Below the pieces are notes generated by a model. It saw nothing but the letters and a program-made list of their open reading frames with translations. It was not told the origin of the DNA and did no database searches. Position numbers and translations under genes: made by a program. A DNA stretch of 64,000 nt from Psychrobacillus sp048572895 (GTDB taxonomy: Bacteria > Bacillota > Bacilli > Bacillales_A > Planococcaceae): contig NZ_CP183878.1 in assembly GCF_048572895.1 (NCBI RefSeq), positions 2,294,001 to 2,358,000 on the forward strand, read 5' to 3'. Numbering within the stretch: position 1 is the first letter of the stretch; every line of letters begins with the position of its first letter. Positions 1 through 9,005 of this stretch are shown here, piece by piece.

Positions 1-1
1 T

Positions 2-376
2 ACTAGCACAATTACAGATGAGTCTTATAATCAGGCTCAACAAGAACTTATTGATGTGAAAAAACAACTAGCAGAGCTTCAACTAGATTTGAATAATGCG
101 CAGCAAGCCCAAACAAATACATCAGAAGAAACTGTTCCAACCGAAACAACGGCTGAACATTCCCAATCTGAAGCATCAATGACTCTCTCTATTCAATTAG
201 GTATGACATCCTCGGAAATCAGTGCAAAATTAGAAGATGCTAATATTATTCTAAATAAAGTGGATATGAATAATTATTTATCGGATCAAGGTTTAGCTGG
301 GCGCATTCAAGTAGGAAACTATGAGCTTAACTCTTCCATGTCTTTAAAACAAATTGCCGAAACTATTACACGCTAA
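2..376 (+). CDS. YceG/MltG-like protein, C-terminal part (5' end outside window)
   Basis: The frame is open from the first bases of the window, so this is the 3' part of a longer gene; 124 residues are visible. A Gln/Glu-rich segment that looks coiled-coil and then a Thr/Ser/Glu-rich linker precede a conserved C-terminal block of about 65 residues (around SIQLGMTSSEI to the end). That block follows the pattern of the small N-terminal subdomain of YceG/MltG proteins: I..G...eIa..L...gII, then yL...gl...i..G.Y.l...ms..qI...i. The catalytic MltG domain is not present, so this is more likely a YceG-like accessory protein, as found near pst in Bacillus, than a lytic transglycosylase. A GTG at 56 could be mistaken for a start, but the upstream codons are open. 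Family assignment is moderate. Confidence 0.6.
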   Translation, partial: TSTITDESYNQAQQELIDVKKQLAELQLDLNNAQQAQTNTSEETVPTETTAEHSQSEASMTLSIQLGMTSSEISAKLEDANIILNKVDMNNYLSDQGLAGRIQVGNYELNSSMSLKQIAETITR

Positions 377-382
377 GAAAAA

Positions 383-952
383 CCAGGCAAAAAGATGCCC
401 AGTCCTTTAAGGTCAAAACCTGTTTTTATCGTTTTCGCAGGCTCCGGACAGACGTTTTAGTATGAAATTACCGATTGAATTTTTAGGGATGCTGGTTGTG
501 ACGTCCGTCACAACCAGCATCCCTTTTTTTCGGTAATTTTATGGCTTATGTCAGTCCATCATCCTTCTACTACTTTTAGAAACAGGTTAGTACGTTTTTG
601 TTTAACTAAAGAAAAGATACGATTTTACTTCTAGCAGGAGCTCACGAAGATACAATTTCGTTCACTATTTCGCTTCTTTATTTAGTGAACACTTACTATT
701 TCTCTTTCATTCCACTAACAATAAAGAAAATCTACCTTCCTCATCCCTCATAACAAAATAGTATAGCTTTTCTATAGACGGTTTTATCCCAATATTAAAT
801 TTGAGCTACCTTTTCATCTAAGCGATAAGCTATGTTAAATCTTATAGTAGATTACTACTCAATATATTGATTGTATTGGAAAGCGTCCGCCTGAAGCGAA
901 AATTAGCAGTATTATTCATCCTCTTTAGTGCCATGAAGCCAGTGTTCACATT
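383..952 (+). repeat. Composite intergenic repeat, copy 1 (blocks A and B)
   Basis: This stretch holds no convincing gene. Block A (383-600) is a set of nested inverted repeats: CCTGTTT near 419-425 pairs with AAACAGG near 580-586, AAATTACCG (465-473) with CGGTAATTT (531-539), and an innermost perfect 18-bp stem (486-503 with 506-523) is followed by seven T. A less structured A/T-rich stretch with blocks shared by the other copies follows (600-850), then a shortened block B (865-905, AAAGCGTCCGCCTGAAGCGAAAAT) and a tail containing CCAGTGTTCAC. Homologous copies lie at about 14252, 25806, 45533 (reversed) and 53134. Confidence 0.85.
486..530 (+). terminator. Strong hairpin with T-run inside repeat copy 1
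   Basis: Arms GGGATGCTGGTTGTGACG (486-503) and its perfect complement (506-523) enclose a 2-base loop and are followed by T7 at 524-530. In the plus direction this is a typical intrinsic terminator and would end transcription of the YceG-like gene that stops at 376. Confidence 0.75.
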
Positions 953-973
953 ATCTTTTTAATCCTTTCTATT

Positions 974-1012
974 AAAAAGATAGGTACCTAAGTCAGGTAC
1001 CTACCGTTTTTT
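974..1012 (-). terminator. Terminator of the pst-phoU operon
   Basis: Inverted repeat GATAGGTACCT / AGGTACCTAC with a short loop at 979-1004, followed by T5 in the minus direction (974-978) and T6 in the plus direction. It lies just downstream of the phoU stop. Confidence 0.75.
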
Positions 1013-1025
1013 ATACAAACACGTA

Positions 1026-1685
1026 TTAATTATTTAATTCGTAATGCTTTCCTTTTAATAAATATAAAAGTCGTTCTGCAATATTTGTTGCGTGGTCTGC
1101 TGATCTTTCTAAATAACGACACACAAATGATAATTGAGTAACCTGACTTAGCTGAGCGGGATTATTTACTCCTGCATTCAGAAGTGTTCGGATAATATGT
1201 CCGTACATTTCATCTACTTCATCATCCAATTTTGCTATGTTTTTCGCTTCATCCATATTCTCGTTCGTAAATGCATCGAGAACCTGTTTAAGCATTTTAA
1301 TCGTTTTGATGCGCATGTCATCAAGCAAACCTATTGGTTCAATATGTTCATCTTTTCCAATACGTATGGTTTCCTTTGCAATATTACATGCATAATCACC
1401 AATTCGCTCCATATCAGCAGCAATTTTAACAAGCACCATTAATCTTCTTAAATCAGTTGCAACTGGTTGTTGTTTTGCTATTAACAAAATTACTCGATCA
1501 TTCACTTCATCTTCCATACGGTTAATATGTTCATCATTATCAAGTATGGTAAGTGCACCTTCAATATCTTTCTCAAAAAGAAAGTTCATTGAATTGTCTA
1601 AAGTATCAATTGCTGTATTACTTAACTCAAGTAACAAAGACTGAACCTGCTGCAATTCTGCATCAAACTTCTCTCTTCCTACCAT
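1026..1685 (-). CDS. phoU: Phosphate signalling complex protein PhoU
   Basis: PhoU is a cytoplasmic metal-binding helical protein that couples the Pst transporter to the phosphate-sensing kinase and represses Pho signalling when phosphate is plentiful. The 219-residue product has two three-helix PhoU repeats; the signature E.D.....D.Vn-type metal motifs are seen as RMEDEVNDRV (about 54-63) and KLDDEVDEMYG (about 153-163), each followed by a DmERIGDYACNIA- or ERSADHATNIAE-type helix. The start chosen is ATG at 1685 (MVGREKF), with AAAGGGG ten bases upstream; a longer open frame reaching into pstB lacks any family similarity. It is the last gene of pstSCAB-phoU, 19 bases after pstB. Confidence 0.93.
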   Translation of the reverse strand: MVGREKFDAELQQVQSLLLELSNTAIDTLDNSMNFLFEKDIEGALTILDNDEHINRMEDEVNDRVILLIAKQQPVATDLRRLMVLVKIAADMERIGDYACNIAKETIRIGKDEHIEPIGLLDDMRIKTIKMLKQVLDAFTNENMDEAKNIAKLDDEVDEMYGHIIRTLLNAGVNNPAQLSQVTQLSFVCRYLERSADHATNIAERLLYLLKGKHYELNN

Positions 1686-1704
1686 GTTTAAATAACCCCT
1701 TTCA

Positions 1705-2505
1705 TCATCCAAAACGACCTGATATATAGTCCTCTGTCCGTTTATCTTCAGGCGTTGAAAAAATAACATCTGTTGTATCGAATTCTACAACTTCCCCATT
1801 CAAGAAAAAGGCTGTTTTATCCGAAATACGTGCTGCTTGTTGCATATTATGTGTCACGATAATAATTGAATACTCTTCTTTCAGCTCTTGTATTAATTCC
1901 TCTACTTTAAGTGTGGAAATTGGATCAAGTGCCGATGTCGGTTCATCCATTAGTATAACATCTGGTTCAATAGCAAGACATCTTGCTATACAAATACGTT
2001 GCTGTTGACCACCAGATAAACTATAAGCATTGGTTGATAAACGATCTTTCACTTCATCCCATATTGCTGCTCCACGTAAACTTTTCTCCACAATCTCGTC
2101 TAAAGTCTTTTTGTTTCTTATGCCGTGAATTCTCGGACCGTAAGCAATATTGTCATAAATCGACTTTGGAAATGGATTAGGTTTTTGGAAAACCATCCCC
2201 ACTTTCGTGCGTAGTTCCTCTACTCCGTAATTGGCATCAAAGATGTTTCGTTCACGATAAAGGATTTCTCCGGACGTTTTAACTGTAGGTACTAATTCTA
2301 CCATACGATTTAACGTTTTAATATAAGTTGACTTACCACAGCCGGATGGTCCAATTATAGCAGTAACTTCATTTTCTTTAATCTGTAAATCAATATTTTT
2401 AAGTGCGTGATGATTACCATACCATAAGTTTAACTTCTGTGTATCGTATACAATACTTGATGTTTCTATTTGACTTGCTGACCCTTTTTCTAACGATTGT
2501 ACCAT
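1705..2505 (-). CDS. pstB: Phosphate ABC transporter ATP-binding protein
   Basis: This ATPase drives high-affinity phosphate import through PstCA. The 266 residues contain Walker A GPSGCGKST (about 53-61), the Q-loop (VFQKPNPFP), the ABC signature LSGGQQQR, Walker B VILMDEP, the D-loop SALD and the switch histidine (IVTHNM), in normal order. The FQKPNPFPKSIYDN stretch is typical of PstB rather than other ABC ATPases. AGGAGG lies about six bases before the ATG. It sits between pstA and phoU with short gaps, so it is cotranscribed and presumably PhoP-controlled from the promoter before pstS. Confidence 0.96.
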   Translation of the reverse strand: MVQSLEKGSASQIETSSIVYDTQKLNLWYGNHHALKNIDLQIKENEVTAIIGPSGCGKSTYIKTLNRMVELVPTVKTSGEILYRERNIFDANYGVEELRTKVGMVFQKPNPFPKSIYDNIAYGPRIHGIRNKKTLDEIVEKSLRGAAIWDEVKDRLSTNAYSLSGGQQQRICIARCLAIEPDVILMDEPTSALDPISTLKVEELIQELKEEYSIIIVTHNMQQAARISDKTAFFLNGEVVEFDTTDVIFSTPEDKRTEDYISGRFG

Positions 2506-2531
2506 TTTAGTTCCTCCTAATATTCATCGGT

Positions 2532-3410
2532 TTAGTAGCGTTTTTGGAATTTATTTCGGATAAATATAGCAATTGAGTTCATAATTAGCAAGAAAATCAT
2601 GAGCACAAGAATTCCCGCTGACGAAACATATTGGAAAGCCTCCTGTGGTCTTTTCGCCCAGTCATAAATTTGCATAGGGAGTGCAGTGAATTGGCTAAGT
2701 AAATTATCCGGTAGAAAGTGAACAATTACTGGAATACCAATTACTACTAAAGGTGCTGTCTCTCCTACTGCACGAGAAAGTGCTAAAATTGCACCTGTTA
2801 GTATGCCTGGTATAGCAGAAGGCAATACAATATTAATAATGGTTTGCCATTTTGTCGCTCCCATACCATATGAAGCCTCACGCACATCTTGCGGAACAGC
2901 TCTTATTGCCTCTTGCGCCCCAACAATAATGACTGGTAGTATTAGCAAACTCATTGTAAAGCCAGCAGCTAATACACTATTCCCAAGTGCTAAAGCCCGA
3001 ACGAAAATCGTTAAACCTAGTAAACCAAACACTACTGATGGAACACCAGCAAGGTTAGAAATATTCATACGAATAAAATCATTTAATTTATTTTTTGTAG
3101 CATATTCTTCAAGATAAATAGCTGTCCCAACACCAAGAATAATAGATACTGGTGCAACTACACACATTAACCATATAGAACCAATCAATGCTGCTTTAAT
3201 ACCTGCTTTTTCAGGCACACGTGAACCGAAGTTTTGGAAGAATTCAGGTGTTAAATAACCTACTCCCTGAGAAATAATACGATAAAACAGCACTCCCAAA
3301 ACTAATAAGGCAAATAACGTTGCTGCAAAAAATATCGTTTTGAAAATACGATTCACTATCAATCGTTTGTTCATTTTCTTTACAACTGCTTCATGATTCA
3401 CATATCTCAT
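2532..3410 (-). CDS. pstA: Phosphate ABC transporter permease PstA
   Basis: One of the two membrane subunits of the Pst phosphate importer. The product (292 residues from the chosen start) has a cytoplasmic N-terminus, about six hydrophobic segments and the permease EAA-type loop (REASYGMGATKWQTIINIVLPSA) that docks with PstB. An ATG at 3410 is preceded by GGGAGGAG at good spacing and directly follows the pstC stop (one base between), so I prefer it over an upstream in-frame codon at 3452 inside pstC. GETAPL near the end is a typical PstA/PstC motif. Confidence 0.94.
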   Translation of the reverse strand: MRYVNHEAVVKKMNKRLIVNRIFKTIFFAATLFALLVLGVLFYRIISQGVGYLTPEFFQNFGSRVPEKAGIKAALIGSIWLMCVVAPVSIILGVGTAIYLEEYATKNKLNDFIRMNISNLAGVPSVVFGLLGLTIFVRALALGNSVLAAGFTMSLLILPVIIVGAQEAIRAVPQDVREASYGMGATKWQTIINIVLPSAIPGILTGAILALSRAVGETAPLVVIGIPVIVHFLPDNLLSQFTALPMQIYDWAKRPQEAFQYVSSAGILVLMIFLLIMNSIAIFIRNKFQKRY

Positions 3411-3411
3411 A

Positions 3412-4359
3412 TTAATACTCCTCCCGATACTTTTTGGAAATAACGTGAGCAAGATAGTTCATTAACAGGGTAAAGAGGAATAACGTAAATCCAACTGCAT
3501 AAATCGAGTAATAAATAGTTGTTCCATATCCTGCATCACCCGAAGAAACTTGTACGATATACGCTGTCATTGTTTGAATTGAATCTGTCACATTAAGATC
3601 GAACTTTGGCGTAGATCCACCTGCTAGAGAAACAATCATTGTTTCACCAATTGCACGTGAAACTGCCAGCACTACCGAAGCAGTGATTCCAGAAAGTGCC
3701 GCTGGCAAAACTACCTTTAATGCTACTTCTAATTTAGTAGAGCCCATTGCTAAGGCACCTTCGCGAATTGAATTAGGAACGGAAGACATTGCATCTTCCG
3801 ATAAGGATGCAATCATTGGTAAAACCATAACTCCTACCACAATCCCAGGACTTAGTGCATTAAAGATCTTTAAATCCGGTATAAACTGTTGAAGTAAAGG
3901 TGTAACAAATGTTAGTGCAAAGAAGCCGTATACAATAGTAGGAACTCCCGCCAACACCTCTAAAATAGGTTTAATAATTCTTCTTGTTTTATCTGAAGCA
4001 TACTCACTTAAGAAAATTGCTGAAGCAATCCCAAACGGCACTGCAACGACAACAGCAATAGCTGTAACTTTTAACGTTCCTGCTATTAATGGCAATATAC
4101 CAAATAATTGTTCAGTGTTAGCAAAAGGATACCACTGCGTACCGAATAAAAAGTCGGTAATTTTTATTTCTTTAAAAAATATGACCGTTTCTACAATTAA
4201 TGTTCCAACAATTCCAAATGTCGTTAGGACAGAGACAGAAGCTATCAATAATAGAATAATTGGAATCATCTTTTCTATTATTTTCTTCTGTTTTTTGCCA
4301 CTCGATTTCTGGATAAGCTCTTGTACTGAAGGCTTTTCAGCACTCTGCTTTTGACCCAC
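3412..4359 (-). CDS. pstC: Phosphate ABC transporter permease PstC
   Basis: Partner permease of PstA. It has an N-terminal membrane segment after a Lys-rich cytoplasmic stretch, a periplasmic-type loop, then five further membrane helices with the EAA loop (REGALAMGSTKLEVALKVVLPAA). A GTG at 4359 has the ribosome binding site AAAGGGGG seven bases upstream, while an ATG at 4380 has none, so the GTG start (315 residues) is preferred. The stop is one base before pstA. IGETM in the C-terminal half is a family motif. Confidence 0.93.
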   Translation of the reverse strand: MGQKQSAEKPSVQELIQKSSGKKQKKIIEKMIPIILLLIASVSVLTTFGIVGTLIVETVIFFKEIKITDFLFGTQWYPFANTEQLFGILPLIAGTLKVTAIAVVVAVPFGIASAIFLSEYASDKTRRIIKPILEVLAGVPTIVYGFFALTFVTPLLQQFIPDLKIFNALSPGIVVGVMVLPMIASLSEDAMSSVPNSIREGALAMGSTKLEVALKVVLPAALSGITASVVLAVSRAIGETMIVSLAGGSTPKFDLNVTDSIQTMTAYIVQVSSGDAGYGTTIYYSIYAVGFTLFLFTLLMNYLAHVISKKYREEY

Positions 4360-4380
4360 GATGAATCCCCCTTTTACCAT

Positions 4381-4446
4381 AACGCAAGAAATGAGTAGCT
4401 GGAGCTACCCATTCCTCACCTTTTCCGTTTACCTATTTAAAGCGAC
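4381..4446 (-). other. pstS-pstC intergenic stem-loop
   Basis: The short gap between pstS and pstC contains the palindrome GTAGCT-GG-AGCTAC (about 4395-4408) without a proper T-run. In other bacteria a stem-loop here makes the binding-protein mRNA more abundant than the permease mRNA; that role is inferred from position only. Confidence 0.35.
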
Positions 4447-5424
4447 TTATTTTAAACCTTCTAGAGTAGATAGACCCTTATCATACTCAGCTTGTTCCAG
4501 ACGAACATATCCTACAGCTTCAGCCATATCTCCAGCATTTTCAAGAGAATATTGGATAAAGTCATATAATGCAGCATTTTCTGCAAGTGCTTTGTTACTT
4601 ACATATGTGAATAGTGGACGTGAAAGTGGAGAATATTCTCCAGATTCAATTGTTTCACTATTAGGCTCAACACCCTCAATTTTAACTGCTTTTAAAGTGT
4701 CTTGGTTAGCTAAGTAGTAAGCGTAGCCGAAGAAACCAATTGCATTTTTGTCAGCTTGAACACCTTGTACTAAAACGTTATCGTCTTCAGAAAGTGTTGC
4801 AGCTTTTACTAGATCTGCTTCATCAAGAATTACTTCATCGAAATAGTCATATGTTCCTGAATCTGTTCCAGGTGAGTAGAAGATAATTTCTTCATCTGGC
4901 CATTCAGCATTAATATCAGACCATTTTTTTGTTGTTCCATCTTCAATCCACATTTTCTTTAAGTCTTCTACTGTTACATCTTCAACCCAGTCATTATCTT
5001 TGCTTACTACTACTGTTAAACCATCGTTTGCAAGTTTAAATTCTGTAAAATCAATTCCTGCTGCTTCTAATTCTGCTTTTTCTTCATCTTTAATAGGACG
5101 AGAAGCATTAGAGAAATCTGTAGTACCAGCGATGAATTTTTCAAATCCTCCACCTGTTCCTGATACACCCACTGTTACTTTAACTTTATCTTGTACCGCT
5201 GCATATTCTTCAACTAGTGCTTCCATAATTGGTGCTACTGTACTTGAACCATCACCAGAAGCTTGTCCTTCAAGAACTGCTTCTTCCCCGGTATCACCTG
5301 TTGCAGCCTCTTCTGTTTTTGTGTCATTTTCAACTTCGTCTGTAGTTGTGTCATCTCCACAAGCTCCAAGTGCAAGTGCAGAACCAACCATTGTTGTCAT
5401 CATAAAATATTTCCAGCTTTTCAT
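4447..5424 (-). CDS. pstS: Phosphate-binding lipoprotein PstS
   Basis: The extracellular phosphate receptor of the Pst transporter. The 325-residue precursor starts with a lipoprotein signal (MKSWKYFMM...) ending in the lipobox LGAC, so Cys22 is the expected lipidated residue. An acidic Thr/Glu linker is followed by the ligand-binding domain with GSSTVAPI (phosphate loop), GVSGTGGGFEKF, the DFSNASRPI block and the PGTDSGTYDYF motif. GGGGG precedes the ATG by nine bases. It is the first gene of the operon and lies directly behind a PhoP box. Confidence 0.96.
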   Translation of the reverse strand: MKSWKYFMMTTMVGSALALGACGDDTTTDEVENDTKTEEAATGDTGEEAVLEGQASGDGSSTVAPIMEALVEEYAAVQDKVKVTVGVSGTGGGFEKFIAGTTDFSNASRPIKDEEKAELEAAGIDFTEFKLANDGLTVVVSKDNDWVEDVTVEDLKKMWIEDGTTKKWSDINAEWPDEEIIFYSPGTDSGTYDYFDEVILDEADLVKAATLSEDDNVLVQGVQADKNAIGFFGYAYYLANQDTLKAVKIEGVEPNSETIESGEYSPLSRPLFTYVSNKALAENAALYDFIQYSLENAGDMAEAVGYVRLEQAEYDKGLSTLEGLK

Positions 5425-5497
5425 CAGGTAAATCCCCCTATATGTTTTGTATTCTTTGTCTTACAAGCTTTACTTTAAAGGTTTTATATTTAGTCGG

Positions 5498-5525
5498 TGT
5501 GAATGTAATGTAAAGCTTTTGTAAA
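5498..5525 (-). promoter_or_regulatory. PhoP (Pho) box upstream of pstS
   Basis: On the minus strand three direct repeats TTTACA, TTTACA and TTCACA occur at 5525-5520, 5514-5509 and 5503-5498, exactly 11 bp apart. This matches the known Bacillus PhoP consensus TT(A/C/T)ACA with 4-6 bp spacers. A TATAAA-like element follows about ten bases downstream, and pstS starts at 5424. Confidence 0.85.
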
Positions 5526-5661
5526 TAGAATCGAATACGGGATCAAAAATTTAGGGGAGTTTATAGAGGGAAATCATTCATTTAGAAGAAAGTCTAGACT
5601 TTCTTAGAAGATCTGATTTGAAAAGTGGAAAATAAAAGGGAGCTTCCTATCTGGAATAGGT

Positions 5662-5737
5662 GATTCGACCGATTGTTCGTGGGATTCAACCGATTATGGC
5701 TGATATTCGACCGATTCTGCGGCTGATTCGATCGATT
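5662..5737. repeat. Four-unit array with exact 21-bp period (CCGATT units)
   Basis: The block ATTCGACCGATT recurs with small changes; the CCGATT (last unit TCGATT) begins at 5669, 5690, 5711 and 5732, each 21 bp apart. The 8-9 bp between blocks vary. It lies between pstS and pbpA. In the plus direction the frame reads as IRPI-type heptads, but no start codon with a ribosome binding site was seen. Confidence 0.8.
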
Positions 5738-5832
5738 CTTTACTTTATAATGGTTAATAACAGATAATATGGAAACTAACCCTGTTCACATCGAAAAGAT
5801 ATGTCCTTAAGGGTATTTTATCCTTTTAATAA

Positions 5833-5882
5833 AAATGAAAACGCAAGAATGTTGTTAAACAAACATTCTTGCGTTTTCATTT
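5833..5882 (-). terminator. Terminator of pbpA (CGCAAGAATGTT hairpin)
   Basis: A perfect 21-bp inverted repeat (5833-5853 with 5862-5882) is followed on the minus strand by T-rich sequence. It ends pbpA, which stops at 5946. The arm core CGCAAGAATGTT recurs in the hairpin after glyS at 39755-39798. Confidence 0.8.
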
Positions 5883-5945
5883 GAACTGTTTTAATTGATA
5901 AGGACTTAATGGACAGCCCCCTCAACTCTTTTTTTTAGAGAGTAA

Positions 5946-8147
5946 TTATTCCGTTTCTTCTTCATCTATTTTAGCATTTGTAAATGCCGGTTTTATAAGA
6001 GATGTTGAAGTTGCATCATTTACTTTTGTTGCATTATTTTTTTGCTTAATCTCAAAATATTTATCAACAAGTCTCCGTGCTATTGGAGTAGAAAAATTAG
6101 TTTTATATGACGATTCCAACGAAGCGTGTGGAATAACAAGTGCATATGCTATTTCCGGATTATCATATGGTGCAAACCCGATATGAGTTAAGTTTACAGT
6201 ATCAAATGTTCGCCATAATTCTGCATCAAAATAACTTGACTGAGCAGTTCCTGTCTTTCCTCCCCCAGTAAATGGAGCGTTTGCAAAAGCGCTTCTTGCC
6301 GTTCCTCTACTACCAAAATACACGAGTTTCATGCCTTGACGAACCCGTTCGATTTCCTCGCGTGAGTTATCTACTGTATTTAATATATTTGGGGTCATTT
6401 CTTTCACTACTTTACCTAGTTGAACACCATCCTCAGAAGGCTCTCTAATTTCCTTGACTACATGAGGTTGAATTCTACTACCCCCATTAGCAAGAGTACT
6501 AGCAAATTGAGCTAGTTGCAATGTAGTGTACGTGTCAAACTGTCCAATACTCAAATCTAGTAGCTTACCATCTTCAAATCCACCCGTGCTTCCGTTCACT
6601 TCTCCAGGCAAATCAATACCGGTTAATGCTCCAAGACCAAGTTGAGCATAGCCACTTCTCATTTTAAGAAAGGCATCTGTTCCAAAGTTAATAGGCTGAT
6701 TTGCTCGATAAGTACTGCCGGCAATCCCATAAGCGGTTTTAAACATATACACGTTGGAGGAACGCTCTAGTGCTTGCAAATCAGTCATCCGTATACTCCC
6801 AGATCGATTAAATACAGAGCTTTTAGGCTGCGAGCCCTTTATGCGGATTGGTTCATCCACTAGTGATGTTCCTATTTGTAATACACCCTCGCGATAACCA
6901 GTAAGTATTGTACCTGGTTTTACAGTTGATCCCACTTCATATGCATTAGTAAATGCACCAAATGCGTAATCTTGAATTTCTTTTACACCTGTTTCTCCAT
7001 TTTTTCCAATTCGTTTACCTACTAATGAGAGTACTTCACCAGTATATGGATCCATCATGATAAAATAAGCATTTTGTAAATATTGAGCACCAGTGTTTTT
7101 ACTAAATTTAAGTAGTTCTTCTGCTAGAATTTCTTCCTGTGCCAATTGAATTTCACTATCCATTGTTAACACTAGATCTTTACCTGGTTCTCCTTCATAA
7201 ACAGTTTGAATATCAATAACTCTTCCTTTTCCATCCGTAATATTTTTGACGACACTCTTTTGACCCTGTAGTACTTCCTCATATTGTTGTTCAATATAAC
7301 TTGTACCTACCCGATCATTTCGAGAATAGTCTCTAGATAGAAAATAATCTAATCGATCTTTTGGAATACCTACTTTTGGTAATGTAGTTGATCCTAATAT
7401 AGCTAGTGAAGAAGTTTTTACCCTTCTCCAATCGGTTGTCGTATTAACTCCCTCTAATTCACCTAGTCTTTCTGAGACCCGTGCAAATTCTTCAACTGTG
7501 ACCTCTTCTTTTACGTCATCTCCTTTAATAATCTGAGGAGATAATGCATATCCTGAAGCCATTTCTCTATAAATCGCAATTACTTCCATTTCATCCTTAG
7601 TAAAGGAATTTAATTGTTCTTCTGTTATTCTGCTTCTAGTCAAACGGTCGATTGCTCTATTTTTCTCTGTTTTTTCTAATTCTTCATCTGCTTCTATTTC
7701 TTTACGCTCTTTATCCGTCACCAACTCAAGTGCTTCCTCTGGATATTTCTTTAGCCAGAAATCTTGTAAATCACTTTTAGTAATCGCTTTTGTTTTCTTT
7801 TCTATTAATACACTTAATATTTCTGCAATTTCATACATATCTTTTGATTTCGTTGTTTGCATTTTAGTATATGTAATAGCTCTTTGTGGAAGATTATCTA
7901 CCATTATTCGTCCTTCACTATCGAAAATTCGACCGCGGGGTACACTAGTATTTACCGGGACTTCTTCAGTTCGTGCTAATTCCTTTGTATATTCTTCTCC
8001 TTTGACAATCTGTAGATAGCCTAATCGTAATATTAACATTGTAAAAAGTACAAATATCGAGAAAAACAGTATGTTCATACGAAAAGTAATATTTGCTCGT
8101 TGTTTAGCCTTCATACTTTGTGCACGTTTATTTGGAGTTTTTCGCAT
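5946..8147 (-). CDS. pbpA: Class B penicillin-binding protein 2 (PbpA/PBP2 type)
   Basis: A membrane-anchored DD-transpeptidase that cross-links peptidoglycan, in rod-shaped bacteria for elongation with a SEDS glycosyltransferase. From ATG 8147 (AAGGTGA upstream) it has 733 residues: Arg/Lys-rich N-terminus, one membrane helix (NILFFSIFVLFTMLILRLGY, about 24-43), a dimerisation domain starting with SVPRGRIFDSEG, and a transpeptidase domain with the three active-site motifs STVK (nucleophile serine, in EVGSTVKPG), SSN (in ERSSNVYMFK) and KTGT (in GGGKTGTAQS). Its position between pstS and sodA equals that of pbpA in B. subtilis. A longer open frame extends to 8207 but overlaps the sodA terminator. 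Confidence 0.93.
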   Translation of the reverse strand: MRKTPNKRAQSMKAKQRANITFRMNILFFSIFVLFTMLILRLGYLQIVKGEEYTKELARTEEVPVNTSVPRGRIFDSEGRIMVDNLPQRAITYTKMQTTKSKDMYEIAEILSVLIEKKTKAITKSDLQDFWLKKYPEEALELVTDKERKEIEADEELEKTEKNRAIDRLTRSRITEEQLNSFTKDEMEVIAIYREMASGYALSPQIIKGDDVKEEVTVEEFARVSERLGELEGVNTTTDWRRVKTSSLAILGSTTLPKVGIPKDRLDYFLSRDYSRNDRVGTSYIEQQYEEVLQGQKSVVKNITDGKGRVIDIQTVYEGEPGKDLVLTMDSEIQLAQEEILAEELLKFSKNTGAQYLQNAYFIMMDPYTGEVLSLVGKRIGKNGETGVKEIQDYAFGAFTNAYEVGSTVKPGTILTGYREGVLQIGTSLVDEPIRIKGSQPKSSVFNRSGSIRMTDLQALERSSNVYMFKTAYGIAGSTYRANQPINFGTDAFLKMRSGYAQLGLGALTGIDLPGEVNGSTGGFEDGKLLDLSIGQFDTYTTLQLAQFASTLANGGSRIQPHVVKEIREPSEDGVQLGKVVKEMTPNILNTVDNSREEIERVRQGMKLVYFGSRGTARSAFANAPFTGGGKTGTAQSSYFDAELWRTFDTVNLTHIGFAPYDNPEIAYALVIPHASLESSYKTNFSTPIARRLVDKYFEIKQKNNATKVNDATSTSLIKPAFTNAKIDEEETE

Positions 8148-8194
8148 GAGATCACCTTCTTTATTAAAAAATTTGCTTATGTACATTGTAACAT

Positions 8195-8230
8195 AAAAAG
8201 CACACACTTTTAGACGAAAAAGTGTGTGCT
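8195..8230 (-). terminator. Terminator of sodA
   Basis: Inverted repeat AGCACACACTTT / AAAGTGTGTGCT (8199-8210, 8219-8230) followed by T5 on the minus strand, between the sodA stop at 8274 and the pbpA start at 8147. Confidence 0.85.
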
Positions 8231-8273
8231 AAGTTTCAATTGTTATGCAAGTTTGACTGCTAAACCAAAATAA

Positions 8274-8882
8274 TTATTTTGAAGCAGCGAAACGTTTTGA
8301 TACTTCATCCCAGTTTACTACATTCCAGAAAGAGCCGATGTAGTCAGGGCGACGGTTTTGATAGTTTAGATAGTAAGCATGTTCCCAAACATCTAATCCT
8401 AATAATGGAGTTTTACCTTCCATGATTGGTGAATCTTGGTTTGCTGTAGAAGAAACTTCTAATTCTCCGTTAGCTACTGATAACCAAGCCCAACCTGATC
8501 CAAAGCGAGTTGTAGCAGCTTTTGCAAACTCTTCTTTGAATGCATCAAAGCTACCGAATTTAGCGTCGATTGCTGAAGCTAGTTCACCAGTTGGGTTTCC
8601 GCCACCATTTGGTGAAAGAATTTGCCAAAATAGTGAATGGTTAGCATGTCCACCACCATTGTTGCGAACTGCAGTACGGATTGCTTCAGGAACAGCATCT
8701 AAATTAGCGATTAACTCTTCCACTGATTTGTCTTGTAGATCAGAATGATCTGCAAGTGCATTATTTACGTTTGTCACGTAAGTATTGTGGTGTTTAGTGT
8801 GATGAATATTCATCGTTTCTTTGTCGATATGTGGTTCTAGTGCATCATATGCGTAAGGTAATTCTGGTAATTCATATGCCAT
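8274..8882 (-). CDS. sodA: Superoxide dismutase [Mn/Fe]
   Basis: Converts superoxide to oxygen and hydrogen peroxide in the cytoplasm. The 202 residues are the normal length. Metal ligands can be placed: His in HHTKHHNTYV (about 27), His in GGHANHSLFWQIL (about 82), and Asp and His in LDVWEHAYYLNYQNRR (about 164 and 168). The GGGHANHSLFW block and surrounding residues fit the Mn-type SodA of Bacillus. AGGAGG lies eight bases before the ATG. It has its own terminator and is probably a single-gene transcript. Confidence 0.96.
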   Translation of the reverse strand: MAYELPELPYAYDALEPHIDKETMNIHHTKHHNTYVTNVNNALADHSDLQDKSVEELIANLDAVPEAIRTAVRNNGGGHANHSLFWQILSPNGGGNPTGELASAIDAKFGSFDAFKEEFAKAATTRFGSGWAWLSVANGELEVSSTANQDSPIMEGKTPLLGLDVWEHAYYLNYQNRRPDYIGSFWNVVNWDEVSKRFAASK

Positions 8883-9005
8883 TATTATTTCCTCCTAAAG
8901 AATATTTTAGAAAATTCTTTTCCATGTATTAGCGTATCAAACTATGAGGAATCGTACAATTAAAATCACCTAAAATATTTTTTTTCATACTTTTGACTGA
9001 ATTTA

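Noticed and set aside
2183..2505. Second pstB gene (B. subtilis has pstBA and pstBB)
   Set aside because: Only one complete ATPase gene lies between pstA and phoU.
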